Shown: positions 1 to 10,209 of the stretch, one piece after another
Position numbering within the stretch: the first letter of the stretch is position 1
Layout: every line of letters begins with the position of its first letter
NCBI RefSeq assembly: GCF_003576645.1
Contig: NC_044922.1
Coordinates: forward strand, 19,138,854-19,202,853
Length of the DNA: 64,000 nucleotides
Source: Ipomoea triloba
Lineage: Eukaryota; Streptophyta; Magnoliopsida; Solanales; Convolvulaceae
Reading direction: 5' to 3'
Translations under genes and position numbers: made by a program
Notes under the pieces: generated by a model
Database searches by the model: none
Seen by the model: the letters and a program-made list of their open reading frames with translations, nothing else
Told to the model about the DNA's origin: nothing

Positions 1-204
1 TAAGGTCCAATAACTAATTAATGAGTAATGTTAGATACCCTTCATATTTTTCCGTCCAATCCATCCCTCATGATGTGTCATTAGTTAATTGGTTACTATT
101 TTTCCTTTAAAAAAATTAGTGGTGAGTTAGCCAATTCATGATACCCAATGAGTGAAAGCTACATCAGGAGGAAAATTTAGAATGGGAAAGTCAGGAGGAG
201 TAAT

Positions 205-660
205 AACTAAGAAGCAATTTTTCCTGATTAATTACCGATAATTGCTGGTAACATCCTATGTAGCATATGACGTGACATTTTAAAAATAAAATAATAATAT
301 TAAATTTAAAAAATAAAAAATGAACAATCATATATTGATGACAACCATCTTCTTCTTTCCTCCCCTTCAACTTCCTTTTTTTTAACCAAAACTTTTTTTT
401 TAAATAAAATTGTTTTAAAAAAATTAATAAAATTGTTTCCCTTCTTCTTTCCTCCTTCGTCTCCAAATCTGAAGATGAAAGAGGGGAGAAGAAGATGGTA
501 GCGGCCATGGCTGCCATCTTTCTTTCGTTTTCTTTTTTTTTTTTTTTAATTTTAAATTTAATATTAATATTTTTATTATTTTATTTTTAAAATTCCACGT
601 CAGCTACTATGTATTTTTGTTGTTACCGACGATTGTCTAGAATTAATCGGTTCTTAGCCT
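205..660. repeat. Foldback (inverted-repeat) element
   Basis: The left arm (about 219-330: GATTAATTACCGATAATTG, then an ACGTGACATTTTAAAAATAAAATAAT stretch broken by small changes) is repeated in reverse complement at about 555-655. The arms are roughly 100 bp each and flank a short core around an ATG-rich GC patch at 495-520. This is the layout of a non-autonomous foldback transposon. No clean target-site duplication was found and the family is not identified. An open frame across the core on the minus strand is low-complexity and not a gene. Confidence 0.55.
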
Positions 661-2290
661 AAATGCACAAAAATCGCAAGTTGATAAGTTTAATTGCAAC
701 TTTTAAAAGTTCATAGACCTAATTGACTTCTCGTATGGTGTATTTGATTATTTTCCCAATTGTAAATAATGAGTTAAGTCTCATTGGAGGGAAGGAGTAA
801 TATTTATTGACCAACGTAACTAGGAAACAAAATTCTATCATTGCCTTGCAAAAATTTGTCAACATAGCTTCTAGCTAGCACAACCATGCATTGATTACAT
901 TTCTATACGTTCCAGGGAGGTGTAACCAGGTTATAACTAGACTTGCACTCCATGAAGACAAGTTGTGCTTTTGGAGATATACGAGGGAAGTTCATTTCTG
1001 GACAATGCACAACTTTTTCTAGTGCAGGGGATTTTGAGAGCAGTGCTTTCACAAAAGGCATTTTCAATATGGATTGCTAAACGACTCAATCTTGATTGTC
1101 TTAAGCATCTCCAAATCTTGATTGACAAAGCAAGAATCCTTCAAAGTCTTGAAGTAACATCTTTGCCAATCCACCAACTCGACTATAACTCAACAAGATT
1201 GAAAAACATGTTAGGGAAAACAAAGAATCAAACCCATCTAGGTGTGTATGAGATACATACACTTTCCTTTATGTTTTTAATCACCCTCTATAAGCAACCT
1301 AGATAAAATTTGTAGACAAATTAATTACTTGCTCGGGTTGCAACGAGATAATTCAACAAGGGGAGAAAAAGTTATGAAAAATACAACCACTACTACAAAA
1401 AAATACATTTAACGTTAGTTATTTTTGACATAAAATGTCGGTTATTTTGTGACGTCGTTCTCTCCGACGTTATAAATAAATGATACGACATCGGTTGTCA
1501 AAAACGACGTTGTATGTCACTCTAAAAAAATAATTATGATACGATGTCTATTCTTTTAAAAAATTATTTAAAATATATGGCGTGGTCAAGTTGGCTCCTC
1601 CTCACATTAAATAAAAGGTATTTATACTAATGTTACCCCATGTTGTAAGTAATTGATTTTCTGGACATGATTGTAATCTAGGATTAGATCTCTCTTGCAC
1701 CTTAACAAGTACAGTGCATTGTCCTAAGCCCAAATTAATACAACCACTAGTCTTTTTCCATTGACTTTTGTTTTGGTTTTGAACCTCTATGAAGATTTCT
1801 TGCTCCTTTGTGTCGTTGCCTTGTGTTGGGTCTGAAATATTTTTCATTAATAATAATACATAAATGCTAAAATAAAAAAAAAATGTCAAAACTCATAAAG
1901 GAAAAATTAAAGTTGAAACACACAGTTGACATGCTTGTGAGCTATTAGGATAATATTAAGATATGTTAGAGACAAGATTTTGATATGAATGCTATTTTCA
2001 ACATTTTTTTTAATTTTTATAAAATAAAGTGTAAATAACTCAATTGCTTGTCAATAAGTGCTGTAGGTTAGTTACTCCCTAATGAAGTCAATAGCGATAC
2101 TATAAAACATTTATAATACTTCCTCTATTATCATTTTGTATAATGCGAGTTAATTTAATTTTTATAAATAAAATTTGTACATATAAAAAATTCAGTGAAA
2201 GTCATATTAACAGGGAAAATTAAATTTAAAGTAATATAGGAAACAATTGTAATTATTAAGTTTAATGTAGAACAATTTCTCACCAAATGA

Positions 2291-2351
2291 GGGTCCATAG
2301 CTCAGTAGTAGAGCATTTGACTGCAGATCAAGAGGTCACCGGTTGGGCCCT
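2291..2351 (+). pseudogene. tRNA-Cys(GCA) pseudogene lacking the T arm
   Basis: The acceptor (GGGTCCA/TGGGCCC), D arm and anticodon arm (loop with GCA) match plant nuclear tRNA-Cys. The variable region runs into CACCGGTTGGGCCCT. The usual TTCGAACCCGG between two CCGG copies is missing, which removes most of the T stem-loop and the pol III B box. Length is 61 nt instead of about 72. A T run follows directly, as in a pol III terminator. Without its B box it should be neither well transcribed nor folded normally. Confidence 0.85.
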
Positions 2352-2408
2352 TTTTAAAAATTAATGTGTTTCTTCTTCGTCTTAGGGAAAAGAGAATGTA
2401 AAAAGCTT

Positions 2409-2471
2409 TGGCGTCGCCCGGAGACCTTCAGTGTGTTAGACTGACGTGATAACCAACTACACCACGACACC
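2409..2471 (-). pseudogene. tRNA-Val(AAC) pseudogene lacking the T arm
   Basis: Read on the minus strand, it starts GGTGTCGTGGTGTAGTTGG, has an anticodon loop CTAACAC (anticodon AAC) and ends CTCCGGGCGACGCCA. As in its neighbour, 11 nt between two CCGG copies are missing, deleting the T arm and B box (63 nt instead of about 74). Relative to the common plant tRNA-Val, the fourth acceptor pair appears changed from T-A to G-C on both sides, so the stem still pairs. It points toward the tRNA-Cys relic 57 bp away. Confidence 0.85.
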
Positions 2472-2785
2472 TTCATTTACAAAATTGTGATTTTATATAA
2501 ATATCTTATAATACAGATTCTATTAACACATTTCGGTGCTTCAAAACGTTAAAGTCAAAGATATTCTGATACACAATTCCTAAGACCTTATGGGAAGATT
2601 TTGATGTCCCATTGCAAGATCTTTTTGCAAAGAATTTGAGGAAAAAAAACATGATTTGAGTACTTATTATTATATAAACCTTTTACAAAATATCGTGAAG
2701 AAATTTGAGGGGGGAAAATATTATTTCCTAAATTATGAAGATAAAGTGATGTGACATTTAAAAATACACAATAGGTATTCACTAG

Positions 2786-4162
2786 TTCAATAGAAACATA
2801 AGAAAGCTTAAATCTCCTTGATGTGCTTTGACATGCATGTGTTTACCCTCATTTATCTCCAATGCAATTTGGAATTCCAATTGGGAGCCAAAATGCATTG
2901 CACGATGAAATTGATTTGCATGTCATTAAACATTGTGGGCCTAAGGGTAAAGACTTCACCAAATATAACATCAACAAATTAATGCAGAAAACGTGCAAAT
3001 TACGATAAAATGTTCAAAGAATTGAATTGGAGTGGAATGATCTTTGTGTTCTCAACCGTGGGTTGTGTTGAATATTTTACATTTTTTTTAATATTTGTGG
3101 TGCAAAGGAGGCCCACCTAGCCCACGGGGCGGTCCGAGCAAGCAAAACCCAGGCCCGCTTAGGCTCGCATCCCGCCGGGCTTTGGCCCGCCCCGCCAACT
3201 AGGAGGAGCATTTTAGTTTTTGGTTCGCTTTTTTTCGATTTTTTGGTTTTAAAATTTTTTAAACTATTCGGTTTAACATTACAGTTCAGTTCGAATTTAA
3301 TTCGGTTCGGTTTAAGACCCCCGAAGTTTAACATTTCTTAGGCGACAAGGCGGTCAAGGGGCGCCGCGACTTAACGGGACATCGTAATAACTATGCATGA
3401 AACATCACATAACCCAAATCCAAAATCTAATATCTAAGTATTAAATACCAACATAACAAATTAACAATTAAAACAAATTAAAATAAAAAATAAAAACTAT
3501 AATTTTAATTCCAGTTTTACTGGAATGAACTTACAGACGAGGCATAGTCTGTAAGAACCGACTCCTCTCCTTTCAACACAACCCTTTTTAAACCCACAAT
3601 CCAAACTGATAAAAATGGGGGAATGCGCCTTGAGCATTCCCGGCAACGTGTCTGGATTGAATGGTAGTCCGACATTGCAACAGCGAGGACAATCGGGGAA
3701 GATGCGACCGCGGAAGTTGCCGGCATGCGTAGGGCAAACGATGACGGCAAAGTATGCTAGGCCGGACGACGACACGCGAACGAGTCTTGGGCAGACGATG
3801 AGGGCGGAGGATAGTACGACTGTCTTTGACGGTGGAGGATGATACGACGGACGATGACGTCGAGGACTGGCTACAGCGTACACAAACTGTCAATAGAAGA
3901 TAAAGCGTGCAAACCGGAAGTGTGCAACAAAACCTGTGGAATAATAAAATCAAAACATAAAAAAACCCTTAAAATAAGGTGTGCATTAACTCCACAAATC
4001 TCCAAAATACCCCTGCTAAATATACTATCCTCAATTAATCGGTCAAAAAAAGGGAATTTTGTTAAACAAAATCATTTAATATACACCATTGATCTCAGCC
4101 TCTAGAAGGTCCAAATTTGTCAGCACAGACTCATATAAGAAGATGGACTCATTTGATTACTA

Positions 4163-4165
<3 letters not shown>
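2786..4165. other. No supported gene; GC-rich repeat-like block
   Basis: 2786-3070 is ordinary AT-rich DNA. 3090-3370 and 3540-3870 are unusually GC-rich for the region, with open frames in several frames on both strands. Such overlapping frames follow from composition. Runs of TTCGGTTCGGTTT at 3290-3315 resemble the subterminal sequence of plant hAT elements. No protein family is recognised. Confidence 0.35.
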
Positions 4166-4257
<92 letters not shown>

Positions 4258-4259
4258 TT
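4166..4259. repeat. AT microsatellite plus TTTA microsatellite
   Basis: About 24 AT units (4166-4215) run directly into about 11 TTTA units (4216-4259). The plus-strand open frame reading through them is an artefact of the repeat. Confidence 0.95.
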
Positions 4260-4284
4260 ATATATAATATATATTTATATTTAT

Positions 4285-4395
4285 TTAGCAAAAACGTTCG
4301 GTCTTCGATTTGGTTCGGTTCTTCTAAAACTAAAACCGATCAGTTTTTCAGTTCAGTTCCGGTAACCCGAACCGTTTTGTCACCCCTACCGCCAG
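4285..4395. mobile_element. hAT-like terminus
   Basis: On the minus strand the sequence begins TAGGGGTGACAAAACGGTT and continues CGGGTTACCGGAACTG, the pattern of plant hAT ends (a T/CAGGG terminus followed by GGTTCGG-type subterminal sequence). A partner end was not found, although GGTTCGGTTT sequence at 3290-3315 could belong to the same decayed element. Confidence 0.35.
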
Positions 4396-4423
4396 CATAA
4401 TTGAATTACCTTATTGAATCTTA

Positions 4424-4749
4424 GAATAAGGGTCAAATAGTTCATTCAATTACACAACAAACTGCAATTAGACCATCAAACTCAAAAAAAAAAAAAAAAC
4501 AATTAGATCCCCAAAGTAATGCAATTCATTCTAAAATGACACGTTACCATGCGGAGGTTGCCTTCTCACGACCTTCTCACTGGAGAAGGCGACCCATTAG
4601 ATTGCCTTCATGGAGAAGGCATTGCTTTTTTAATTTTCTTTTTTTTTTAAAAAAAAAATAAATGATTATTTAATTTAAATTTATTAAAATAAAATTAAAA
4701 TTATTTTTAAATTCAGTATTCCTTAAATGGCCTATTTGACCTTTATTCC
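4424..4749. repeat. Foldback MITE, Mutator-like, with imperfect 10-bp TSD
   Basis: The left end GAATAAGGGTCAAATAG mirrors the right end CTATTTGACCTTTATTCC. The flanks TTGAATCTTA (4414-4423) and TTCAATCTTT (4750-4759) agree at 8 of 10 positions, consistent with the 9-11 bp duplications made by Mutator-like transposases. The core contains repeated GAGAAGGCGAC-type motifs. A related left end occurs at about 25488-25660. Confidence 0.65.
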
Positions 4750-6344
4750 TTCAATCTTTTCTTATATGTTCTACGAAAGTAAAAATTTCGTTGAAACACC
4801 ATTGTGTTGAAGTCACAAGAAACAACTGATTGAGTTGTGATAACCCACATCACCTAAAGTACTAACAACAAGTATAATTTACAAAAGCAAATAGAGGAGC
4901 ATTCTTGATGTCTATGCTTGCTGATTATAAATACCTATGCTGGAAAACTTAGGAAACATTTCAACTTCAAACACTACAACCATTGCTTACATTTCTAAGT
5001 TGCACCCAAATTGAACCCCATGGAGATTCACCACACCATACTAGGTTTCTAAAAGGCTAAAACCATGGGTATAAATCCAGATTATTTGCGCATTTGGAGA
5101 TGCATGAGGAAAGCATTCCAACTTCGTTGGGATTTTGCTCATCTCAGAGTCATTCATATCCCAATGCTACTCTCTCTAGCGCAGGGGATTTCGAGAGCAG
5201 CATTTTCATAAAAAGCATTATGAGTGCGGATTCACGGAATGATTCAATATTAATTGTGTTAAGCATCTTCAATTCCTGAATAACAAAGCAACCATCTGGA
5301 TCCTCCAAAAGCCTAGAACACTACTACAAAATTAATCATATAAGCATAGTTTTACACTACACCTCTTATAAAAGGTGTAGTGCATTCTTAAAAATAAAAA
5401 AGAGACATTACTTTCCGCAGCACCTGCCGTGTAATGTAAATTATTAATATAATAATGGACTTTCCGCGGGCCGGGAAAATCACCCTATTATTTTAATAAT
5501 TTAACTTTCCGCGGCACCCGTTTCGGTGGGTGCCGCGTAAAGTCAACCACGAAATTACCAAAACTTGTAAAAAATATTCAGATCGGGAGGGAACAAAACA
5601 CTTAGCGAAAAGTTTCAGATCTGTCGCTGCTCTCCTTCCCTCCGCCATCGCAGACCGCCATTGCCGTTCCTCCGCCGCCTTGCTTCTCCTCCATCGCCGT
5701 TCCTCCGCAGCCGCGCTCTGCTTCTCCTCCATCGCCGCTCCTCCACCGCTGCGCTCTGTTTCTCCTCCATTGCCGCCGCTGCTGATCTTCTCCGATCCTC
5801 CATCGCCGTCGCTGCCCGCTGCTCCCCTCGCCGGCGGAGGCAACCGATGACGCCTTCGCCGACGACGAACGCGACCACCTCCGGTAAGTTTTCTTTAGTT
5901 TTTATTTCATTTATTCCTTTATTTTTTATTTATTTCAAATATATGATTTGTTTTTTTTTTTAATTTATTTATTTCGAATTATTTATGTACATTTTTGTAA
6001 TTGTATATAAATACACATGAATCTAATTAAATGTGGTTTATACAAATTGGATGGTCCATGTGGTTTATACATTTTTGTTCTTTCTGTTCTTTTAGCTGTT
6101 TGTTGTTCTGGGATTTCTCTGCATTTGTATGTTTTCGACTATTCTTGTCTACTTTGACTTGCTACTTTTTATATTTTCTTGGCAGTTTGTATTCACCTTT
6201 TGAATCTATGCTATTCAGATTCATGTGGGACATAGCCTTATTTGTCTGTTATTTGAAAGAATTTCAAATGCCTGATACTGTATATACGTGTGCATGTGAG
6301 AGTTTTTGCTTATTCAATTTATTTTGAAATGATTGCACTCCCAG

Positions 6345-7665
6345 GCTCTTCTCTTTGTTCTAGTGCGTCCAATTTCAAAGTCGATATACAGAAGGATCAA
6401 CAAGGAAGTCACGGAGTTATTGTGGATGCAGTTTGCTTGGCTATTTGACTGGTGGGCAAATATTAAGGTGTTGGGAGACTATATATATATAATGTTTTTC
6501 TATTTTTTCAGTTTACTTTCAGTTGTAGCAACGGTAATCTCACTCGAGATGTGATGGTTTATGAATTACTGGATAAATGCCTATTTCCTGACAGGTTGAG
6601 CTGTACATAGATCCAGAAACTTATGAATTACTGGGTAAGGAATCTCGGCTCTTGCATATATGTGGCATTATATTCCTTTCAAACATAAAGATTTACCAAC
6701 TTTAAGTACTTTCAGGTAAAGAGAACGCTGTTGTTATTTCTAACCACAGAAGTGACATTGATTGGCTTGTGGAATTTATCCTCGCTCAGGTGTTTATCTA
6801 CTCGAAGCTGATTAGGTTTTGCAATCTCACGATCAAATACTTGCTAAAAGATTTCCTTATATATAATGCTGAAAGAATCTTTAGGCCTTCATTACTCACA
6901 TGTTTGCTCTTTCATATGCTAGCTAGTTGCAATGGCGTGAGATATATCTGTGCTATGTTATTTATATATCATTGCGGGTTCTGTTATTGACTTATTACTG
7001 ATAATTCAACGGCAGCGAGCTGGTTGCCTTGGGAACACTCTAGCTCTAGCAAAGAAACCGTTATTTTATATCCTAGTAAGTTTCTTAATGCACGTAATTC
7101 TCTCGTTCCAGTTCAGGCCACCCACCGCACATTACTAGAGTTTCAAAGAATATTCATGCCCAATGAAACTATTCTTCTTTTGAAAATTTAAAATTGATAG
7201 TTTAAGTTGTCGGACCGTTGATGAAACATATCGGAGGTAAATCATTTATTGTCTATGCAGATTTTGGAATGGTCGATGTGGTTTGCTGGTTTTATTGTCA
7301 TTGAAGGAAACTGGGCAAAGGATGAAAGAAAACTGCAGGCCACCAATGAGGTTTGTTCTAAAGCTATGCATTTCTTCAGATTTTTGACTGTTTCTTGCTG
7401 CCTCATTAATCTGTTAGACTAGTTCTTTAGTGAGTTAGTCATCACTGTGTTATATTTGACCTGTGTAATTCACTGGCAAACATGCTCATTTTCTGATTTG
7501 TTTTTCTTTAGTTGCATGTTGTTCATAAATTTCATGTTTTCATAGATCAATGCAGAACTATCGTTTGCTAAAGATGTGGCCGAGCGGAGGAGGATGCAAT
7601 CTAAGACACTATCACAGTTGTATTCGAGATATCCTTCCATTGCTGAAGCATGCTATACAACCTAG
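6345..7665 (+). pseudogene. Captured lysophosphatidic acid acyltransferase-like exons
   Basis: Plant LPATs transfer an acyl group to the sn-2 position of lysophosphatidic acid in the ER membrane. Exons with AG/GT borders are visible at 6345-6467 ([20 protein letters not shown]), 6595-6634 (IDPETYELLG), 6716-6789, 7016-7075 (RAGCLGNTLALAKK), 7261-7350 (WSMWFAGFIVIEGNWAKDE) and 7546-7665. Exon 3 carries NHRSDIDW, the NHX4D acyltransferase motif. The family's second core motif (FVEGTR) and everything downstream are absent. Instead the last exon encodes an unrelated tail (KDVAERRRMQSKTLSQL) ending in TAG. Reading frame and splice sites are mostly preserved, so a spliced transcript is possible, but an active enzyme is unlikely. 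An alternative call would be another PlsC-family member such as an LPAT4/5-type gene. Confidence 0.72.
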
Positions 7666-7825
7666 GTACAACTATTGTACGTATTTTAATTAATAAAGTA
7701 GTTCATTTATGTGTTTTAAAATATTAGGATTTGGTTAGATTATTGTGTTTGGGTAAAAAAAAAAAATATTAGACAATTAATGTATAAATTTTATTGTTAT
7801 TAGGGAGAAATTATATCAAGAGAGA

Positions 7826-7826
<1 letters not shown>

Positions 7827-7902
<76 letters not shown>
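7827..7902. repeat. AT microsatellite
   Basis: An uninterrupted AT/TA dinucleotide run near the right end of the CACTA element. Confidence 0.95.
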
Positions 7903-7904
<2 letters not shown>

Positions 7905-9439
7905 TAAATACTTTCCGCTACACCCGCTCTAGCAGGTGTAGCGGAAAGTCATATTATATTTTTTTAAAAAATACTTTCCGCGGCACCTGTAGCGGAGCAG
8001 GTGCCGCGGAAAGTCCAAAATATAATATTATTTTAATACTTTCCGCGGCACCTACTCCGTTACAGGTGCCGCGGAAAGTATTTAATTAAAAAAAAGAAAA
8101 GAAAGCGCAAAGCCTACCCTTTCAGCGACTGTACCATAGGCTACACCTGTAAAGGTGTAGCGAAAACACTTTTACAGGTGTAGCGTATGGCTTTTTTTGT
8201 ACTAGTGGAAGCAACTTCTTTGTCATCCCCCCAACTATTACTAAAGAAGAAATGAAAGAAGCACACAACTGTGAGGACATTTGAAAAAGAAAAAAAAAAA
8301 ACAAAGAATCAAGAATGATATATTGCCAAATGCATGTATACTCAACCTCTCCTCCTCCACCATAATTCCTAGTTCACATAGGTTGGGGCATTTTTGAAGC
8401 AATTGCATAGTAATGGTGAGTTGCTTCCCACAACCAAAGCTTAATTTATACAGCTTTATCACTTGCAGATTTATTGCAGTTGGAAACATAGATACATCCA
8501 TATACTTGAAAAATAGAAATAAAGAAACAAAATTAACCAGCACAATATCTTTAAAAAGCCAGAAGGTATAGAATTATATGCATCCATATATACATTTGCA
8601 TAAAGTAGAATGAGTTATATTCTCACCCGCAACAAAGAGCCACATAACCAAAGAGTCTTAATAGCTTTCAAATGTTGTGTCAGCCATCTGGACTCAACCA
8701 CACCTCCAATAGAATGAACAGTATACAAGATTTCAAGTTTTGGAGGGCTGATGATCTCAAATTTATTGATCTCTCGACAAAGTTCGAAAGCCAGCTTCTC
8801 AAGTTTAGGAATACTAATACTAGAGGCAATTCCATTAACACTGCGCTTAAATTTAGCATTGAAGAAAGCTAATGAAGTGACATTGAAAAATATACCAACA
8901 GCATTTACAGGCAAATCAATTAAGAGAGCCGCGACTATCAGTTGCTTAATTGTCTTGCAAGAGAGTAAACAAAATGGTAGCTGATAATCTAGCCCTAGAT
9001 AACTATATAAAGATAAGTTAAGTTCCTCCACACCATTTGTTGACAGAAAAAAACACCACCTATCAAAATCAAATTGTTGTGCCAACGACGAAGGATCATA
9101 TGCAGTGTCTATCTCTAAAGTAAATTTCTTAACAGGCCCAGCACGGGAAAAGAGGATATTATTGATTATGCTCACAAGGGTTCTACCTTCATCATCTTGC
9201 GAGTGTTGGAAACTTTGCACGAATTCGCAACCGAACGTAAGCCGCTCGTGCTGCAACCAAACATGATTCCAGTGGCTTGAGAGCAGAGCAGTTCTGGTGG
9301 CGTCTCGGGTGGGCAAACACTCCAAAATTCTATCCTTTACCTCTACCGGCAGCTCACTTATTAAATCCCTACTTGCATTTGCTACGGTTTTGACTCGCCG
9401 ACGACGTCGAGCTATTAAATTGAAAGAACAGTGATGCAT

Positions 9440-10209
9440 CACTCCAAATCAAAACCTAAAATCTTTCTATTCTTCACCTCTGATGTTTGGTTTGGTTAGG
9501 GTTGCGGATTAGGAAAGCCGCAGGGAAACGGAGCAGACGGAGAAGACTATTATAAATTTTCAGTGTTTATAGATTTTAAATCGCCTTGAATTTTTTAAAT
9601 TTTTATTAACTTTGTATGAGCCTATAAAAATTTATAGGATAAATATTTAAAATTGTCATTAAAATTTTTTGCACAATATTACCCCCACGGAGACTTGAAC
9701 CCATAACTTTCCATTTGAAAAAATTACTTCATACCGCATTACCGCTTAACCTCAAAGTTTTTGGCAAGTCATTAAAACTTTAAATTTAATATACTCTTAC
9801 AAACATTTCATAACTTCAAATCTATTAATACATTATTTATAATTTTCTTACATAACATTTACAATACATAATATATTTTTATAAATCATAAATAAATTAA
9901 TGCAGTGCAATAATAATAATAATAAATATTAGATGTCACAGAAATAGAGTGTATTATACATAATGTTTCCCTACACCCCTTAGAGAGAATAGAGCATTTG
10001 TTCTTTTTCATGGAAGAGATCTTTATTATATTGGAGCTTGTTTTGTTAGCAACCTTCTTGATAATTTTGTCTAAGTGTGGGGTCTTGAGAATAAGTTTGT
10101 TGGTTGATTTGAAAAAAAAAATATTTGAAAAAAATGGTGTTGAGAAAATTAAGAAAAAAGTGTTGAGAAAATGATGAAAAGAGAAAAAATGAAAAGAAAA
10201 GAGGGAGAA
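9440..10209. other. 5' flank of the first type A F-box gene; no gene
   Basis: AT-rich sequence. 9550-9910 is clearly related to about 14330-14560 upstream of the next type A gene (shared TATTAACTTTGTATGAG and ACACTCTTACAAA-type blocks). This indicates that the duplication unit of the cluster included several hundred bases of upstream DNA. Confidence 0.5.

Larger units (their letters stand above)
1388..2540. mobile_element. Insertion with one CACTA-type end
   Basis: At 1388 the sequence starts CACTACTACAAAAAAA, the terminal inverted repeat typical of plant CACTA (En/Spm) elements. It is followed by subterminal-style repeats of a CGACGT motif (1420-1520). No matching right terminus is visible, so the element is truncated or decayed. 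The right boundary is inferred only from where the flanking F-box-intron similarity resumes. The interval holds two tRNA pseudogenes (2291-2351 and 2409-2471) and otherwise AT-rich sequence with no supported gene. Confidence 0.4.
960..2785 (-). pseudogene. Type D FBD/F-box relic split by an insertion
   Basis: On the minus strand, about 1190 down to 960 matches the FBD exon of the other cluster members: acceptor-like TTATAG, an SRL-type start, the 'MLKTIKIESF' block, then 'SPALEK'. It has frame breaks, so it is dead. The sequence upstream of this exon (1191-1387) resembles the intron of the type D copy at about 32650-32880. That similarity stops at 1387 and resumes near 2550-2785, matching about 32910-33080. 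About 1.1 kb of foreign DNA therefore lies inside this old intron. F-box and LRR exons are not seen upstream. Confidence 0.6.
5319..8207. mobile_element. CACTA element carrying captured gene exons
   Basis: The left terminus CACTACTACAAAATT and right terminus (minus strand) CACTAGTACAAAAAAA are CACTA-type inverted repeats. The 3-bp duplication GAA is at 5316-5318 and 8208-8210. Removing the element restores a continuous FBD exon that aligns with the intact paralogue near 19205. Subterminal regions carry several copies of ACTTTCCGCGGCACC in both orientations (5405-5535 and 7905-8085). No transposase is seen, so it is non-autonomous. The interior holds a GC-rich 5' segment (5590-5883, possible first exon with a GTAAG donor) and acyltransferase-like exons. 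Confidence 0.9.
5060..9439 (-). pseudogene. F-box/LRR/FBD gene, FBD exon disrupted by a CACTA element
   Basis: Members of this family are substrate receptors of SCF ubiquitin ligases. Exon 1 (9439-8627, ATG at 9439) encodes an F-box near residues 23-65 (ISELPVEVKDRILECLPTRD), then LRR-like segments, and ends at a GTGAG donor. Exon 2 (8504-8347) encodes the 'FPTAINLQVIKL...NLCELGI' LRR block. Exon 3 starts near 8242 but is cut at 8208 by the element at 5319-8207. It resumes at 5318 and continues to about 5060 ('LLEDPDGC', 'MLLSKSPALERV'), then breaks frame. The first two exons look intact. The FBD half is both separated and frame-damaged. A truncated F-box-LRR protein could still be made. The start at 9439 is the first ATG; a GTG just upstream is not needed. 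Confidence 0.85.

Noticed and set aside
191..517. 108-codon minus-strand open frame
   Set aside because: It lies across a foldback element, is lysine/leucine/isoleucine-rich from AT composition, and has no family signal.
3497..3953. Several overlapping open frames of 77-128 codons on both strands
   Set aside because: Overlap in many frames in a GC-rich patch indicates composition, not coding; no conserved motif was seen.
4117..4365. Open frame reading IYIYIYIYI
   Set aside because: Translation of the AT and TTTA microsatellites.
5493..5963. Open frames of about 100 codons rich in A, R, S and E
   Set aside because: Mutually overlapping frames over a GC-rich leader-like block in the CACTA element; at most the last part could be a short first exon with a GT at 5884.
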